Shown: piece after piece, positions 1-9,634 of the stretch
Numbering within the stretch: position 1 is the stretch's first letter
How the letters are laid out: the number at the start of each line of letters is the position of its first letter
Origin: Acidimicrobiia bacterium
GTDB taxonomy: Bacteria > Actinomycetota > Acidimicrobiia > Acidimicrobiales > JANYDT01
Length of the DNA stretch: 48,332 nucleotides
Assembly (NCBI GenBank): GCA_025359845.1
Contig: JANYDT010000110.1
Coordinates: 1 to 48,332, forward strand
Reading direction: 5' to 3'
Position numbers and translations under genes: made by a program
The notes under the pieces: model-generated
Told to the model about the DNA's origin: nothing
What the model saw: only the letters and a program-made list of their open reading frames with translations
The model's database searches: none

Positions 1-311
1 GCTTCGACCGCTCCGAGGTAGTCGGGTTCGTACCAATCGTCGGAATCAAGGTGCGCAACGACGTCGACGTCGGCGAGCGCCCGCAAACCGGCCTGCCATC
101 CAGCGAGCTGGCCAACGTTTCGTTGGTCGACCACGCGCAACTCCGGCCACCGCGTTCGTTCTCGTTCGAGCATCGCCAACGAATCGTCGTCCGAACCGTT
201 GTCGACGACAACCACCGCATCCGCAGCCCGGGACTGCGCGTGCAAGGAATTCAGGGCCTCTCGAAGAAACTTCTCGGCGTTGTAATTGAGGACCAGAACG
301 CCGATTCTCAA
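1..311 (-). CDS. Glycosyltransferase family 2, N-terminal part (runs off the window)
   Basis: Reading leftward from a TTG start at 311, the frame is open to the window edge (103 codons). It begins MRIGVLVLNYNAEKFL, the first beta strand and nucleotide-binding segment of a GT-A fold family 2 glycosyltransferase. It then has VVVVDNGSDDDS (the D-N-G-S-D signature) and ends near HLDSDDWYEPDYL, which supplies the DxD-type metal and sugar-nucleotide site. The family transfers a sugar from an NDP-sugar onto a polysaccharide, lipid or protein acceptor; substrate cannot be told from this fragment. The TTG start lies 9 bases after the stop of the XPB helicase gene, so the two are probably co-transcribed. 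An in-frame AAG AAC GCC before the TTG leaves no other start between the genes. Confidence 0.85.
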   Translation of the reverse strand, partial: MRIGVLVLNYNAEKFLREALNSLHAQSRAADAVVVVDNGSDDDSLAMLERERTRWPELRVVDQRNVGQLAGWQAGLRALADVDVVAHLDSDDWYEPDYLGAVE

Positions 312-319
312 GGCGTTCT

Positions 320-1972
320 TCAGCCCAGCACGTCGGAAGCGTCGACGATCGTGTAGCTGTAGCCCTGCTCGGCCAGAAACCGCTGCCGGTTGGCCGCAAA
401 ACTCTGATCGTTGGTGTCGCGACTCACCACCGTATAGAAGTTGGCCTGGCGACCATCGCTCTTGGGCCGCAATATCCGGCCTAGGCGTTGCGCCTCCTCC
501 TGACGGCTGCCGAACGTGCCTGACACTTGGATGGCCACCGAAGCGTCGGGAAGGTCGATCGAGAAGTTGGCCACCTTCGACACGACGAGCATCTTCACTT
601 CGCCCTTTCGGAACGCGTCGTAGAGCTTCTCGCGCTCCTGGTTGGGGGTTGCCCCCGTGATGAGTGGCGCCCCGAGGTGGAAGGCGAGCGAGTCGAGCTG
701 ATCGAGGTACTGACCGATGACCAGAATGAGGTCGTCGGGGTGACGCTTCACGAGGGCCTCGACCACAGCGATCTTCGACACGGCGGTCGACGCCACCCGG
801 TAGCTCACGTCGGGTTCCGACAGCGCATAGGTCATACGTTCGTCGTCGGTGAGCGTCACCCGCACCTCGGTGCATACCGCGGGGGCTATCCACCCTTGAA
901 CTTCGAGGTCGCGCCAGGGCACGTCGTAGCGCTTCGGACCGATGAGGCTGAACACGTCGCGCTCGCGGCCGTCTTCTCGGATGAGGGTGGCGGTGAGCCC
1001 GAGGCGGCGCCGGGACTGGAGATCAGCGGTGGCCCGAAATACCGGAGCGGGCAGGAGGTGGACTTCGTCGTACACGATCAGGCCCCAATCCTGCGTGTCG
1101 AATATCTCCATGTGGCGGTACTCGCCCTTGGTCTTCGAGATCAGCACTTGGTACGTGGCGATGGTGATCGGACGGATCTCTTTGCGGTCGCCCGAGTACT
1201 CACCGATGTCCTCCGGCCGCAGACTGGTCTTGGCCAGCAGCTCGGTGCGCCACTGCCGGGCCGAGACGGTGTTGGTCACGAGGATAAGCGTGGTGGCTTG
1301 GGCCTTGGCAATGGCGGCCATGCCGACGACGGTCTTGCCGGCGCCGCACGGCAGCACGATCACGCCGCTTCCACCGGCCCAGAACGCCTCAGCGGCGTGG
1401 CGTTGGTAAGTTCGGACCTGAAAACCGTCGGGCCCCTCCTCCTCGTTCAGCGACATGGCGAACGCGGTTCCGTCGACGTAACCGGCCCGGTCTTCGGCCG
1501 GCCAGCCCACTTTGATGAGCGCTTGCTTGAGCCGCCCGCGATCGGCCGGCTGTACCAGTACCAGTCCCGGGCCGACTGTCGATCCGAGGAGCGGTGCGAT
1601 GGCCTTGTTGCGCCGTACTTCGGCCAGCACGGCATCGTCGTGACTCTCCAGCACGAGTCCGAAAATCGGGTCCTGGAGAAGCACCAGGCGACCGTAGCGA
1701 CTCATAGTGTCGACGATGTCGATCAGCAGCGCCTGCGGCAGTTCGTAGCGGCTGAAGCTGAGGAGGGCGTCGACGCATTGCTCGGCGTCGTGGCCGGCGG
1801 CGCTGGCGTTCCAGAGGGCCAGCGGCGTGATGCGATAGGTGTGAACGTGCTCGGGAGCCCGTTCCAGCTCGGCGAACGGGGCGATGGCCCCACGGCATTC
1901 ATCGGCGCTCTCGTGGTCTATTTCGAGCAGGAGCGTACGGTCGGACTGAACTATCAGGGGACCACCGGGCAC
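320..1972 (-). CDS. XPB/Rad25-type DNA repair helicase (superfamily 2)
   Basis: This 550-residue protein matches bacterial XPB (ERCC3-like) helicases in length and motif order. The first ~180 residues are the XPB N-terminal domain. Motifs in order are Q-like QVRTYQRHAA near 185, Walker A CGAGKT at 209-214, DEVH (motif II) at 302-305, LTATLIREDGRE (motif III plus the XPB RED motif) near 326-337, and the arginine-finger motif VI QEEAQRLGRILRPK at 491-504. XPB unwinds or remodels DNA 3'-5' with ATP and is linked to nucleotide excision repair in archaea and mycobacteria. Upstream it is divergent from the acyl-CoA ligase, with about 60 bases between starts, so promoters are shared or face-to-face. 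It precedes the glycosyltransferase on the same strand. Confidence 0.95.
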   Translation of the reverse strand: MPGGPLIVQSDRTLLLEIDHESADECRGAIAPFAELERAPEHVHTYRITPLALWNASAAGHDAEQCVDALLSFSRYELPQALLIDIVDTMSRYGRLVLLQDPIFGLVLESHDDAVLAEVRRNKAIAPLLGSTVGPGLVLVQPADRGRLKQALIKVGWPAEDRAGYVDGTAFAMSLNEEEGPDGFQVRTYQRHAAEAFWAGGSGVIVLPCGAGKTVVGMAAIAKAQATTLILVTNTVSARQWRTELLAKTSLRPEDIGEYSGDRKEIRPITIATYQVLISKTKGEYRHMEIFDTQDWGLIVYDEVHLLPAPVFRATADLQSRRRLGLTATLIREDGRERDVFSLIGPKRYDVPWRDLEVQGWIAPAVCTEVRVTLTDDERMTYALSEPDVSYRVASTAVSKIAVVEALVKRHPDDLILVIGQYLDQLDSLAFHLGAPLITGATPNQEREKLYDAFRKGEVKMLVVSKVANFSIDLPDASVAIQVSGTFGSRQEEAQRLGRILRPKSDGRQANFYTVVSRDTNDQSFAANRQRFLAEQGYSYTIVDASDVLG

Positions 1973-2034
1973 GACCCCACGCTAGTGCCTTGCCGGGCCG
2001 GGCCGACGGCGTGTTCCTGCGATACGTTTGGCCG

Positions 2035-3684
2035 ATGGATAGCACCATGCAGGATTTCCCACTCACCATTCCCCATATCCTGCGCCGCGGGGAGTCGGTC
2101 TATGCCGATTCGGTCGTCACCGACGTCGACCATTTCGACCCGGTCACCGGGTCCCTCAGCACGAGCCGCAAGACGTTCGCGGAAATCGGCGCCCGTTCCG
2201 CGCAACTGGCCAACGCGTTGCGGTCATTGGGCATCACCGGCGACGAACGGGTGGGTACCTTTGCGTGGAACCACAGCACCCATATCGAGTGCTATCTGGG
2301 CATCCCGAGCATGGGGGCGGTGCTTCACACACTCAACATCCGGCTGTTTCCCGAACAACTCACGTACGTGGTCAACCATGGCGACGACCGCATAATCATC
2401 ATTGATGGTTCGCTCGTCCCGGTGGCGTGCAAGGTCGGCGGCACGTTTCCGAATGTGCGCCACTTCCTCGTCGTGGGCGACGGCGACCATTCGATGCTCG
2501 GCGAGGCCTTTCCCACCGCGAAGGTGCACGACTACGAGGCGGCCATCGGCGCGGAGCCGTCGATGTTCGCGTGGCGCGACGATCTCGACGAGCGGTCGGC
2601 CGCGGCGATGTGTTACACCAGCGGCACGACCGGCAACCCGAAGGGGGTGGCCTACAGCCATCGCTCGACCTTTCTGCATTCGATGGCGATCACATCGGCA
2701 GGGTCGGTCGGTGTGGCCGAGCGCGACAAAGCCCTCATCATCGTGCCGATGTTCCACGCCAACGCGTGGGGTCTGCCCTACGCCGCGTTCATGGCCGGCT
2801 GTGATCTGATCATGCCCCGCCAGTACCTCCAGGCCGCCCCCCTCGGCGCGCTGATCAAGAGCGAGCGCCCCACGCTGTCGAGCGGCGTGCCCACCATTTG
2901 GAATGATCTCTACAACTTCGGCGAGAAGAACGAACTCGACCTCTCGAGCCTGCGGTTCGTCACCGCCGGCGGTAGCGCCGTGCCCCGCGTCCTCATGCAG
3001 CGTTATCAAGACCGCTACGGCGTGAAGATCTTTCAAGGTTGGGGCATGACCGAGACATCGCCCGTCGCTACGTTGGCGATAGCCCCCAAATCGGCTGCGC
3101 CCGAAGACGACATGAATTGGCGCGACACGGCCGGACGGGTCGTCGCCGGAGTGGAGATCCGCATCGGTTTGGAGGACGAATCGATTGCGCCGGCCGACGG
3201 CGCCACGGTGGGCGAAATCGAGATACGAGGCCCGTGGGTGACGGCCAGCTACTACAAGGATCCATCGGCCGAGAAGTTCCACGATGGATGGCTGCGCACC
3301 GGCGATATGGGCACGATCGACGGTAAGGGCTTCATTCGGATCACCGACCGCACCAAAGACGTGATCAAGTCGGGTGGCGAGTGGGTGTCGTCGCTGGATC
3401 TGGAGAACGCGATCATGGCTCATCCGGCGGTGCTCGAAGCCGCGGTGATCGCGGTGCCCGACCCGAAATGGGACGAGCGGCCGATGGCCTGTGTGGTTCT
3501 CAAGGAAGGGGCGTCAGCAACGGTTGACGAGCTCAAATCGTTCCTCGATGGACGGGTGGCCAAGTGGTGGCTGCCCGAGCGATGGGCGTTCATAGACGCC
3601 GTCCCGAAAACCAGCGTCGGCAAGTTCGACAAAAAGGTGCTCAGGGCCCAGCACGCCGAAGGAACGCTCACCGAGGCGTCGTAG
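2035..3684 (+). CDS. Medium/long-chain fatty acyl-CoA synthetase (AMP-forming)
   Basis: The 549-residue ANL-superfamily enzyme adenylates a carboxylic acid with ATP and transfers it to CoA. Visible motifs are the P-loop [11 protein letters not shown] near residue 194, [10 protein letters not shown] near 335 (A5 region), [11 protein letters not shown] (A7, with the ATP-ribose Asp), [16 protein letters not shown] (A8 hinge) and [14 protein letters not shown] at the C-terminus with the catalytic A10 lysine. GGEWVSS after the hinge is typical of medium/long-chain FadD/AlkK-type ligases rather than acetyl-CoA synthetases. I chose ATG 2035 ([11 protein letters not shown]) because family proteins start close to this sequence; 1990 would add 15 unrelated residues and ATG 2047 is also possible. 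Nearby crotonases suggest use in acyl-CoA catabolism. Confidence 0.93.
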   Translation: MDSTMQDFPLTIPHILRRGESVYADSVVTDVDHFDPVTGSLSTSRKTFAEIGARSAQLANALRSLGITGDERVGTFAWNHSTHIECYLGIPSMGAVLHTLNIRLFPEQLTYVVNHGDDRIIIIDGSLVPVACKVGGTFPNVRHFLVVGDGDHSMLGEAFPTAKVHDYEAAIGAEPSMFAWRDDLDERSAAAMCYTSGTTGNPKGVAYSHRSTFLHSMAITSAGSVGVAERDKALIIVPMFHANAWGLPYAAFMAGCDLIMPRQYLQAAPLGALIKSERPTLSSGVPTIWNDLYNFGEKNELDLSSLRFVTAGGSAVPRVLMQRYQDRYGVKIFQGWGMTETSPVATLAIAPKSAAPEDDMNWRDTAGRVVAGVEIRIGLEDESIAPADGATVGEIEIRGPWVTASYYKDPSAEKFHDGWLRTGDMGTIDGKGFIRITDRTKDVIKSGGEWVSSLDLENAIMAHPAVLEAAVIAVPDPKWDERPMACVVLKEGASATVDELKSFLDGRVAKWWLPERWAFIDAVPKTSVGKFDKKVLRAQHAEGTLTEAS

Positions 3685-3799
3685 GTCGCGCCCTCCGCGA
3701 TGGCGAGGCTGACTGTGTGATGGCGCCGGACACGCGCCGAGCGGTAGGGTGCGGTCGGGCCATCGCGCCCGGACGCATCACAGAGCCAGAAGGGCCGAT

Positions 3800-5503
3800 A
3801 TGAACTACGACTTGGTAATTCGCAATGGCACGATCGTGGATGGGTCGGGGGCTCCGGCCTACCGGGGCGATGTCGGCGTCGTCGGCGACCGTATCGCGGC
3901 GCTCGGCCCGATCACCGATAAGGGCAGCCGAGAGATCGACGCCGAGGGCCACTACGTCACGCCCGGCTTCGTCGACGGGCACACGCACATGGACGCCCAG
4001 GTGTTCTGGGACGAGCTCGGCACCAACTCGTGCTGGCATGGGGTCACCTCCGTCGTCATGGGCAACTGTGGCTTCACGCTCGCGCCCGCGTCCTACGAGG
4101 GGCGCGAGCTCGCGGTCGCCAACCTCGAGCGGGCCGAAGACATCGCCCGGACATCGCTCGAAGCTGGTATCGACTGGAGCTGGACGTCGTTTCCCGAGTA
4201 CCTCGATGCCGTCGATCGGATGCCCAAAGGCCTGAACTACGCCGCCAACATCGGGCACTCACCGCTGCGCACGTGGAATATGGGCGAGGCGGCCTTCGAG
4301 CGCGAGGCCACACCCGATGAGCTCGCCCGAATGGCCGTGCAAGTGCGCGAGGCGATGAGGGCCGGCGCGGTCGGGTTCACGACGTCGCGCAGCATCAACC
4401 ACGAAACGCCTGACGATCTGCCCGTCGCGTCTCGGTTGGCGTCGTGGGACGAGGTGCGGGCCCTCGTGGGTGTCCTGGGCGAAGAGCGCCGAGGCGTGTT
4501 CGAGATCGCCAACGAAGCCGCGGTCGCGTCGCGTGATCCCGACGAACGCCACGAGTACTACGCCAGGTTGCGGGCGCTGGCCCTTGACACCGGCGTGCCC
4601 GTCACCTTTGGTCTCTTCGCGTCGACGATCGGTAACGAGCTCCTCGCGGTGATCGACGACGTCAACGCCAGCGGCGGCACCATGTTCGGTCTCACACATT
4701 GCCGGGGCGTCGGTTCGGTCATGTCGTTCCTCACCCGGATGCCCTTCGACGGGTTCACCGAATGGAAGAAGATCCGCTCCCTGCCCCTTGCCCAGCAGCT
4801 GGCAGCATTGAAGGACCCTGCGGTGCGCGCCCGGCTCGTCGACGATGCGAACAACGCCGAGTTCGGACGGGCCATCGGCGCGGAAGCGCGCCGTCCCAAG
4901 TACGAGCGGATGGAAGTAATGCGCAGCGCCCACTTGCGCAACGCCACCGTTGCGCAAGAGGCCACGGCGCGCGGGACGGGTCCCGTAGAGGCCATCATCG
5001 ACATTGCGATCGAGACCGAGCTGAAGGCGCTCTTCTCGCAAGTGATCGCCCCGCAACCCGAAGAGCTTCTGTTCCCGATGTTGCGTCACCCCGCCACCGC
5101 TATGACGTTCTCTGATTCCGGCGCGCACGTGAGCCAGATCGTCGACAGCTCCATCCAGACATACCTTCTCGCGTCGATGGTGCGCGACCGCGAGATTTTC
5201 ACGTGGGAGGAGGCGGTGCGCATGATCACGCACCGACCGGCCCTGCACTGGCACCTCCAGGATCGCGGTCTGCTGCAAGAGGGAATGATGGCCGATATCA
5301 ACGTCTTCGACCCCGACACCATCGCGCCAGACCTACCGGTCGTGGCCGACGACCTGCCCGGCGGCGGACGGCGTTACCTCCAACGGGCGACCGGCATCGC
5401 CGCCACGGTTGTCAACGGCACCGTCCTGTTCCGCAACGGCAAGGAGACCGGCGAACGGCCCGGCCGCCTGCTTCGGGGCGGAGCGTCCATGGCGAACGGG
5501 TGA
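3800..5503 (+). CDS. N-acyl-D-amino-acid deacylase-like amidohydrolase
   Basis: This 567-residue protein belongs to the D-aminoacylase branch of the amidohydrolase superfamily. It opens with the small beta-sandwich strand (LVIRNGTIVDGSGAPA), followed by the metal motif GFVDGHTHMDAQVFWD near residue 60 and WHGVTSVVMGNCGF, where a Cys typical of D-aminoacylases replaces a bridging carboxylate. SDSGAHVSQI near 440 holds the late metal-site Asp. The family hydrolyses N-acyl-D-amino acids or related cyclic amides with one or two zinc ions; the exact substrate is not deducible. ATG 3800 follows AGAAGG at a suitable distance. A second, clearly paralogous gene lies at 13348-15060. Both have the FWD after HxHxDAQ and the NCGF segment, which suggests one actinobacterial subfamily. 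Confidence 0.9.
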   Translation: MNYDLVIRNGTIVDGSGAPAYRGDVGVVGDRIAALGPITDKGSREIDAEGHYVTPGFVDGHTHMDAQVFWDELGTNSCWHGVTSVVMGNCGFTLAPASYEGRELAVANLERAEDIARTSLEAGIDWSWTSFPEYLDAVDRMPKGLNYAANIGHSPLRTWNMGEAAFEREATPDELARMAVQVREAMRAGAVGFTTSRSINHETPDDLPVASRLASWDEVRALVGVLGEERRGVFEIANEAAVASRDPDERHEYYARLRALALDTGVPVTFGLFASTIGNELLAVIDDVNASGGTMFGLTHCRGVGSVMSFLTRMPFDGFTEWKKIRSLPLAQQLAALKDPAVRARLVDDANNAEFGRAIGAEARRPKYERMEVMRSAHLRNATVAQEATARGTGPVEAIIDIAIETELKALFSQVIAPQPEELLFPMLRHPATAMTFSDSGAHVSQIVDSSIQTYLLASMVRDREIFTWEEAVRMITHRPALHWHLQDRGLLQEGMMADINVFDPDTIAPDLPVVADDLPGGGRRYLQRATGIAATVVNGTVLFRNGKETGERPGRLLRGGASMANG

Positions 5504-5504
5504 G

Positions 5505-5544
5505 GTGCGTCATTGCGACCGCGGATCAAAACCCCCTGACGCAC
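5505..5544. terminator. Hairpin between convergent genes
   Basis: GTGCGTCA at 5505-5512 pairs perfectly with TGACGCAC at 5537-5544 across a 24-base loop. It starts directly after the stop codon of the amidohydrolase and lies before the 3' end of the convergent VOC gene. The position suits a transcription end, but the loop is long and there is no clear U-tract. Confidence 0.35.
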
Positions 5545-5564
5545 TCAACTGCGCCGCACGTAGT

Positions 5565-5934
5565 TTAAGCGTTTGGTGGCGGCGGATCGGCAACGAAATT
5601 GGGGTTCTTCATGAGCCCGACGATCTCGCCGGTCGTGTCCGCACCCTGACCATACGAATCGGCTCGCCGACGTCGTCAATGTCGCCTTGGGGCACGGCGC
5701 CCAAGGAGACGACGTGGCGGAGGGCGGCGTCGATGTCGGTGACGCCCCAAAAGGCGACGGGTCCGACCTTCGGGTCACCGTCTGGCACAGTCCCAACTCG
5801 AAGCCACCGACGTGATAGCCGACATAGAAGGGCTCGTCGAAGTACGGCTCGTGGCCGAGCATGGCCGTGTAGAACGCCTTCGATGTGGGGAGGTCGGGCG
5901 CGGGATGAATGACTGAGCGAAGTCCGAGGAACAT
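5565..5934 (-). pseudogene. VOC (glyoxalase/bleomycin-resistance-like) protein with two -1 frameshifts
   Basis: The start MFLGLRSVIHPAPDLPTSKA and GYHVGGFELGL are a normal VOC first half. After codon ~49 the frame loses homology. Moving by one base at about 5786 gives PDGDPKVGPVAFWGVTDIDA, and moving again near 5640 gives DTTGEIVGLMKNPNF and a natural stop (TAA, 5565-5567). The three pieces together form a normal ~123-residue VOC protein. Both breaks are explained by loss of one G in a G run (GG to G, then GGG to GG on the coding strand). Either the gene is recently inactivated or the assembly carries two indel errors. The start is divergent from the LLM oxidoreductase gene with 59 bases between them. 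Confidence 0.8.
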
Positions 5935-5993
5935 GAGCGGTATCGTAGGAGGCCGATTGACCCGGAGGGTCGACGCTGCGCTACAAACAGGGC

Positions 5994-6908
5994 ATGACGA
6001 CGAACAAGTTGCGCCTCGGGTTGGTGCTCGGCGGCGACCGGCCCGGTTGGGTCGAGCGAGCCCAGCGGGCCGAGGAACTCGGCTTCTCGTACCTCGGTAC
6101 GGGCGAGCACATGATGTTCCACGGGCCGACGGGCAACGCGCTCATCACACTGGCCGCCATGGCCGGCGTGACGACGCGGGTTGAGCTCGTGAGCACCATC
6201 ACGCTCGTGCCGTTGTACCCACCCGTCGTACTGGCCAAGATGGCGGCCAACCTCGACCGCCTATCGAACGGTCGGTTCATTCTCGGTGTCGGCGTGGGCG
6301 GCGAGTTTCCGACCGAGTTCGACGCCTGCGGCGTACCGGTGACGGAGCGCGGCGCCCGTACCAACGAGGCGCTGGATGTGATCACCAAACTGTGGGCGGG
6401 CGAGCGCATGAGCTACGAAGGCCGCTTCACGCGCTTCACCGACGGCCGGCTGCAACCCGTTCCCAACGATCGCCCGGGTCAGGCGCGGCCGCCGATCTGG
6501 GTTTCGGGCCGCAAGGAGGCGGCCATGCGCCGCGCTGCTCGGTTCGGTGACGCGTGGCTGCCGTACATGTACACACCTGAGCAGGTGGCTTCGAGCGCCG
6601 CGACTGTCGCTGCGCTCGCCACGGAATACGGCCGCCCGGCGCCGGGCACCGCAGTGTTTGCGTTCACTACTATGTACGCGGATGGCGAGAAGGCCCGCCG
6701 CATCGCCGCCGAACGGGTGGGCGGCACCTACCAGCAGGACTTCTCGAAACTCGGCCGTTACCTGATCGCGGGGACTCCCGCTGAGTGCCACCGACGGGTT
6801 GAGGAGTACGCCGACGCCGGCGCCGGCCACGTCATCCTCGCCCCCGCCTGCCCGGCCGACGACGTCGGCTCCATGATGGAGGAGTTCGCGGCCGAGCTGC
6901 TCGGGTAA
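5994..6908 (+). CDS. LLM-class (luciferase-like) F420-dependent oxidoreductase
   Basis: The 304-residue protein has the bacterial luciferase-like TIM-barrel pattern: an N-terminal LRLGLVLGG strand, GFSYLGTGEHM (where the family His contacts flavin), RVELVSTITLVPLYPPVVLAK, and NLDRLSNGRFILGVGVGGEFP, the hallmark of F420-dependent oxidoreductases and monooxygenases. Members use reduced F420 or FMNH2 for hydride transfer to varied small molecules. The cofactor is inferred from family bias in actinobacteria, not from a diagnostic residue. It stands alone on the plus strand, divergent from the broken VOC gene; the shared 59-base gap must hold its promoter. Confidence 0.92.
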   Translation: MTTNKLRLGLVLGGDRPGWVERAQRAEELGFSYLGTGEHMMFHGPTGNALITLAAMAGVTTRVELVSTITLVPLYPPVVLAKMAANLDRLSNGRFILGVGVGGEFPTEFDACGVPVTERGARTNEALDVITKLWAGERMSYEGRFTRFTDGRLQPVPNDRPGQARPPIWVSGRKEAAMRRAARFGDAWLPYMYTPEQVASSAATVAALATEYGRPAPGTAVFAFTTMYADGEKARRIAAERVGGTYQQDFSKLGRYLIAGTPAECHRRVEEYADAGAGHVILAPACPADDVGSMMEEFAAELLG

Positions 6909-7252
6909 CGGCTCCTCTCGCGGGCCTGCGGACGGTTGCTTCCCGCCGCTCCCCGCCTCTCCTCCGAACTGGGTCATCCGGACAGGAATGGGGCGGTCAG
7001 ACCGAGCGGCCACCCCGACCCATAGGCGCGGATTCGCCCCAGTTCGTGTCGCGGACGGGCGCAACCGTGCGAGTGGCGCCTCCTGGGGTGGGCCCGGATC
7101 AAGACGAATAGCAACGGTATCCGCGCGACTCTCGCACGCATCAAAGCCGTCGTGGAAGGCTGAGCCGCGGGTCTCTCGGCCCAGATCGGCACGCCGTAAG
7201 CGCTCCTTCGGTGGATTGATGCATCGTTTCGGGGCGCGGCCGATCGGACTGG
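6909..7252. other. Intergenic stretch without a recognisable gene
   Basis: About 340 bases separate the LLM gene from the convergent SnoaL-like gene. I see no open frame with family features, no tRNA-like cloverleaf and no insertion-sequence end. Short G/C-rich inverted segments are present but no convincing terminator with a U-tract. Confidence 0.5.
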
Positions 7253-7795
7253 TTACATGGCGCGCAGGCTCTTCGCGAAAACCGGATCCTGACGGTCGGG
7301 ACGGGGCTGGGGGTAGCTGTCGGGGCGGGTCCATCCTTTGGCCTCGACGGGGTCGGTGCGGGTCCATTCAACGAGACACACGCGTGTAGCGATCCGCCAC
7401 TCGCCGTCGCGTCGTTCGAAGTCGTCGACGTAGCGCACTGCGGCCACGAAATCGCGGGCCGGACGATCGCCGCGAGCGGCGAGGCGATGAGTGGCGACGG
7501 CGTAGCTCTCGACTCGGGCTTGATCGCCGACGGGCTCGATCAGCACGTTGCCGATGAAGTGCGTTGTGGTCTCCCAGATCGCCAGTTCTTTCGTCACGTA
7601 CTCGATGAACCCGTCGACACCACCGCAGTAGTTGCCGTGATCGTCAGTCCCGTCGTCGTGATAGCAGCGGCGCACGATATCGAACTGTCGCCGATCTATC
7701 CCGCGGCAATACTGGTAAATCACCTGCCGGATCTCTTCTTGATCAACGACCCGCGCCAACCGTTGCTCGTTCACGTTGGTTGTAGACGTCAGCAC
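7253..7795 (-). CDS. SnoaL-like / NTF2-fold protein (SnoaL_4 type)
   Basis: The 180-residue protein starts at GTG 7795 and shows the SnoaL_4 pattern: EIRQVIYQYCRGIDRRQFD (helix 1, Tyr and Asp), RCYHDDGTDDHG, a central helix with VTKELAIWETTTHFIGN and a C-terminal strand with RRDGEWRIATRVCLVEW. Such NTF2-fold proteins serve as small lyases, isomerases or dehydratases in polyketide, steroid and aromatic metabolism, or as ligand-binding domains; the catalytic role here is unknown. The His in TTTHFIGN and the Asp/His pair in the N-terminal half are conserved family positions. It is transcribed away from the broken ATPase gene that begins 107 bases further on. Confidence 0.85.
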   Translation of the reverse strand: MLTSTTNVNEQRLARVVDQEEIRQVIYQYCRGIDRRQFDIVRRCYHDDGTDDHGNYCGGVDGFIEYVTKELAIWETTTHFIGNVLIEPVGDQARVESYAVATHRLAARGDRPARDFVAAVRYVDDFERRDGEWRIATRVCLVEWTRTDPVEAKGWTRPDSYPQPRPDRQDPVFAKSLRAM

Positions 7796-7902
7796 ATCCT
7801 CTCGGTGCGGAGCCTACCCAGAACACCAACGCGTCACGCAAGGTCGAGACGAATCACTCGTTGTCTTGGGGTATTCGTGGGGATGTCACCTAATGTGGCC
7901 AG

Positions 7903-8827
7903 ATGCTTTCGCAGGTGCTCACGAGCGTGCGCATCCAAAATTACCGGGTGCTCGCCGATGTGACGATTCCGCTCGAGCCCTTCACCGTGCTCGTGGGACC
8001 GAACGGGTCGGGCAAGACCAGCGTGGTCACCGTGATCGGTGAGGCGATGCAACAGATCCGGGCACAGGTGGCGGGCCGGCGGCGGCCGTCGATCTGGCAC
8101 TCGGGGACTTCCGGGCGACCATACGAAATCAGCGATTGTCCTACAACGTCGGCCTTCAAGAGGCGGGCGAAGCTTTCAGCAAGCTCGCTATCTGCCGCCT
8201 CCTGGCCCTCAACGCCACCGCCATTGGCGCCAGCGCGCAAGTCTTCGCCTCGCCCGAGATGTCGGAGACCGGCGAACAATTCGCCGTCTTCCTCGCCACG
8301 CTGATTCAACGCGACCGTCGCGCCTCGACCGGATCGAAGCCGACCTTCGCCTCGTCGTTTCGAACGTTGAAGAGGTGGCTTCGGAACGTAAAGATCTGAA
8401 CAACGCCTTCACGATCAAGTTCGCCAAGGTGGGGTGGGTCCCCTCCGAGGCGGTGAGCGAGGGGACAGCTATCGCGCTCGCGCTCCTGTCGCTCCTCCAT
8501 GCGCCCGAACCGCCCAACTTGTTGCTGATCGAGGATCTCGACCGCGGCTTGCATCCGAGAGCGCAGCGCGAGGTAATCGGCATTCTGCGCCGGATCGTCG
8601 AGCTTCGTCCCGGTCTCCAGATCATTGCGACAACACATTCACCGTACATCGTCGACGAGTTTCCCCCCGAGGCCGTCGTGGTGCTCACTCTCGACGACGA
8701 GGGCCACACCATGGCCCGCCGGCTCAGTGAACATCCGAAGTTCGACAAATGGAAAGAGGCCATGAACACCGGCGAGCTGTGGGCATGGGTAGGAGAGGAC
8801 TGGATCCGCGAGCAGCATGGCGAGTGA
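7903..8827 (+). pseudogene. RecF/OLD-like AAA ATPase, frameshifted (first gene of an ATPase/Toprim-like pair)
   Basis: The N-terminus QNYRVLADVTIPLEPFTVLV followed by GPNGSGKTS (Walker A) is typical of SMC/RecF/OLD-like ATPases. The second part, GDFRATIRNQRLSYNVGL and SKLAICRLLALNATAI, sits in a different frame (change between about 8045 and 8090). The C-terminal half with LLLIEDLDRGLHPRAQ (Walker B and D-loop) and IIATTHSPYIVDEF (His switch) is in a third frame (change near 8300-8335). Both changes are in the -1 direction. The protein is also shorter than usual between Walker A and the middle segment, so some internal sequence may be missing. Its stop overlaps the next gene's ATG by 11 bases, indicating an operon with the Toprim-like gene. 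As it stands it cannot make a full protein. Confidence 0.8.
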
Positions 8828-9578
8828 CCCGCGCTGGCGGTTCATCGTGATCGCCGAAGACGGAATGGGGGCCGAGAACGCGACTTTGCTGGCCGATCGA
8901 GTGATTAAGTCCATGCCCTCGGACAAGGAAATGAGTACCGAACTCGATCACCTGCGCCACTCGACCGGCGTGGAAGAACACGAATCGTTCACCCACTTTC
9001 GTCGCTCTCGACTAAAAACAAACTTACGCCGGGTGGGTTCAACCAAGGGCTCCACGGTCGTTTCCAAGGCGAATCGACCCTTGCCGACTCTCGGCAGACG
9101 CGATTGGCAATCGGTTGGTTCAAGATGGCGGACCCACCAGCACAACTGCTCGTGATCGCCAGAGACAGAGACGGAGATGGCGAGCGCCGAAGGGGATTTC
9201 GGGAAGCCTGTGAGGTCCGCGGTCGCCGCCCGACGTGGTCCTCGCGCTGATGGAGCCGGCCGCGGAAAGCTGGCGACTCCGGGGATACAAACCGGAGACC
9301 CCGGTGGAATCGGAAAGGATCGAAGCGCACCGAAAATCCCTCGGTTCGATCCGACGACGCGCCCACACGAATTCCCGCACGGCCCCGAGGGCCGCCGGCT
9401 CGCCAAACGAACTCTCGAAGCGCTCACCGAGGCAAACCAAGAGCGATCTCTACGAACGTTGGACATAGATCTCGAGGGCGCCGAGAGGGAAACCGACGAC
9501 CAGACCGGTCGAGCCGAGTATTTGCGCGATGTGCGAACCGGCTTGCGCGCACTGCGCAACGCGTGGCAGCGCCCGTAG
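8817..9578 (+). pseudogene. Toprim-like partner of the OLD-type ATPase, three -1 frameshifts
   Basis: The gene starts at ATG 8817 inside the end of the ATPase gene (RWRFIVIAEDGMGAENATLL, acidic Toprim-like motif 1). Four successive frames are needed. The first runs to about 9018; the second gives KLTPGGFNQGLHGRFQGE and AQLLVIARDRDGDGERRRGF (the D-x-D-G-D acidic motif) to about 9220. The third gives VVLALMEPAAESWRLRG, and the fourth gives FDPTTRPHEFPHGPEG to a natural end at 9578. Each step is explained by loss of one base in a run (A run near 9015-9022, CCCC to CCC near 9227, TTT to TT near 9339). This product family commonly follows an OLD-like ATPase in bacterial genomes. A role in phage defence is inferred only from similarity to OLD/Gabija-type ATPase-Toprim pairs. 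Confidence 0.7.
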
Positions 9579-9634
9579 CCATAGCGCGCAGCTGAAGCCC
9601 CTTGTCCCGTTCTCCGACACGCAGCGCGAGCGCA

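Noticed and set aside
527..2395. Long plus-strand frame opposite the XPB helicase
   Set aside because: It is an antisense shadow caused by high GC; the minus strand has all helicase motifs.
4259..5278. Long minus-strand frame opposite the amidohydrolase
   Set aside because: Antisense shadow of an intact enzyme gene.
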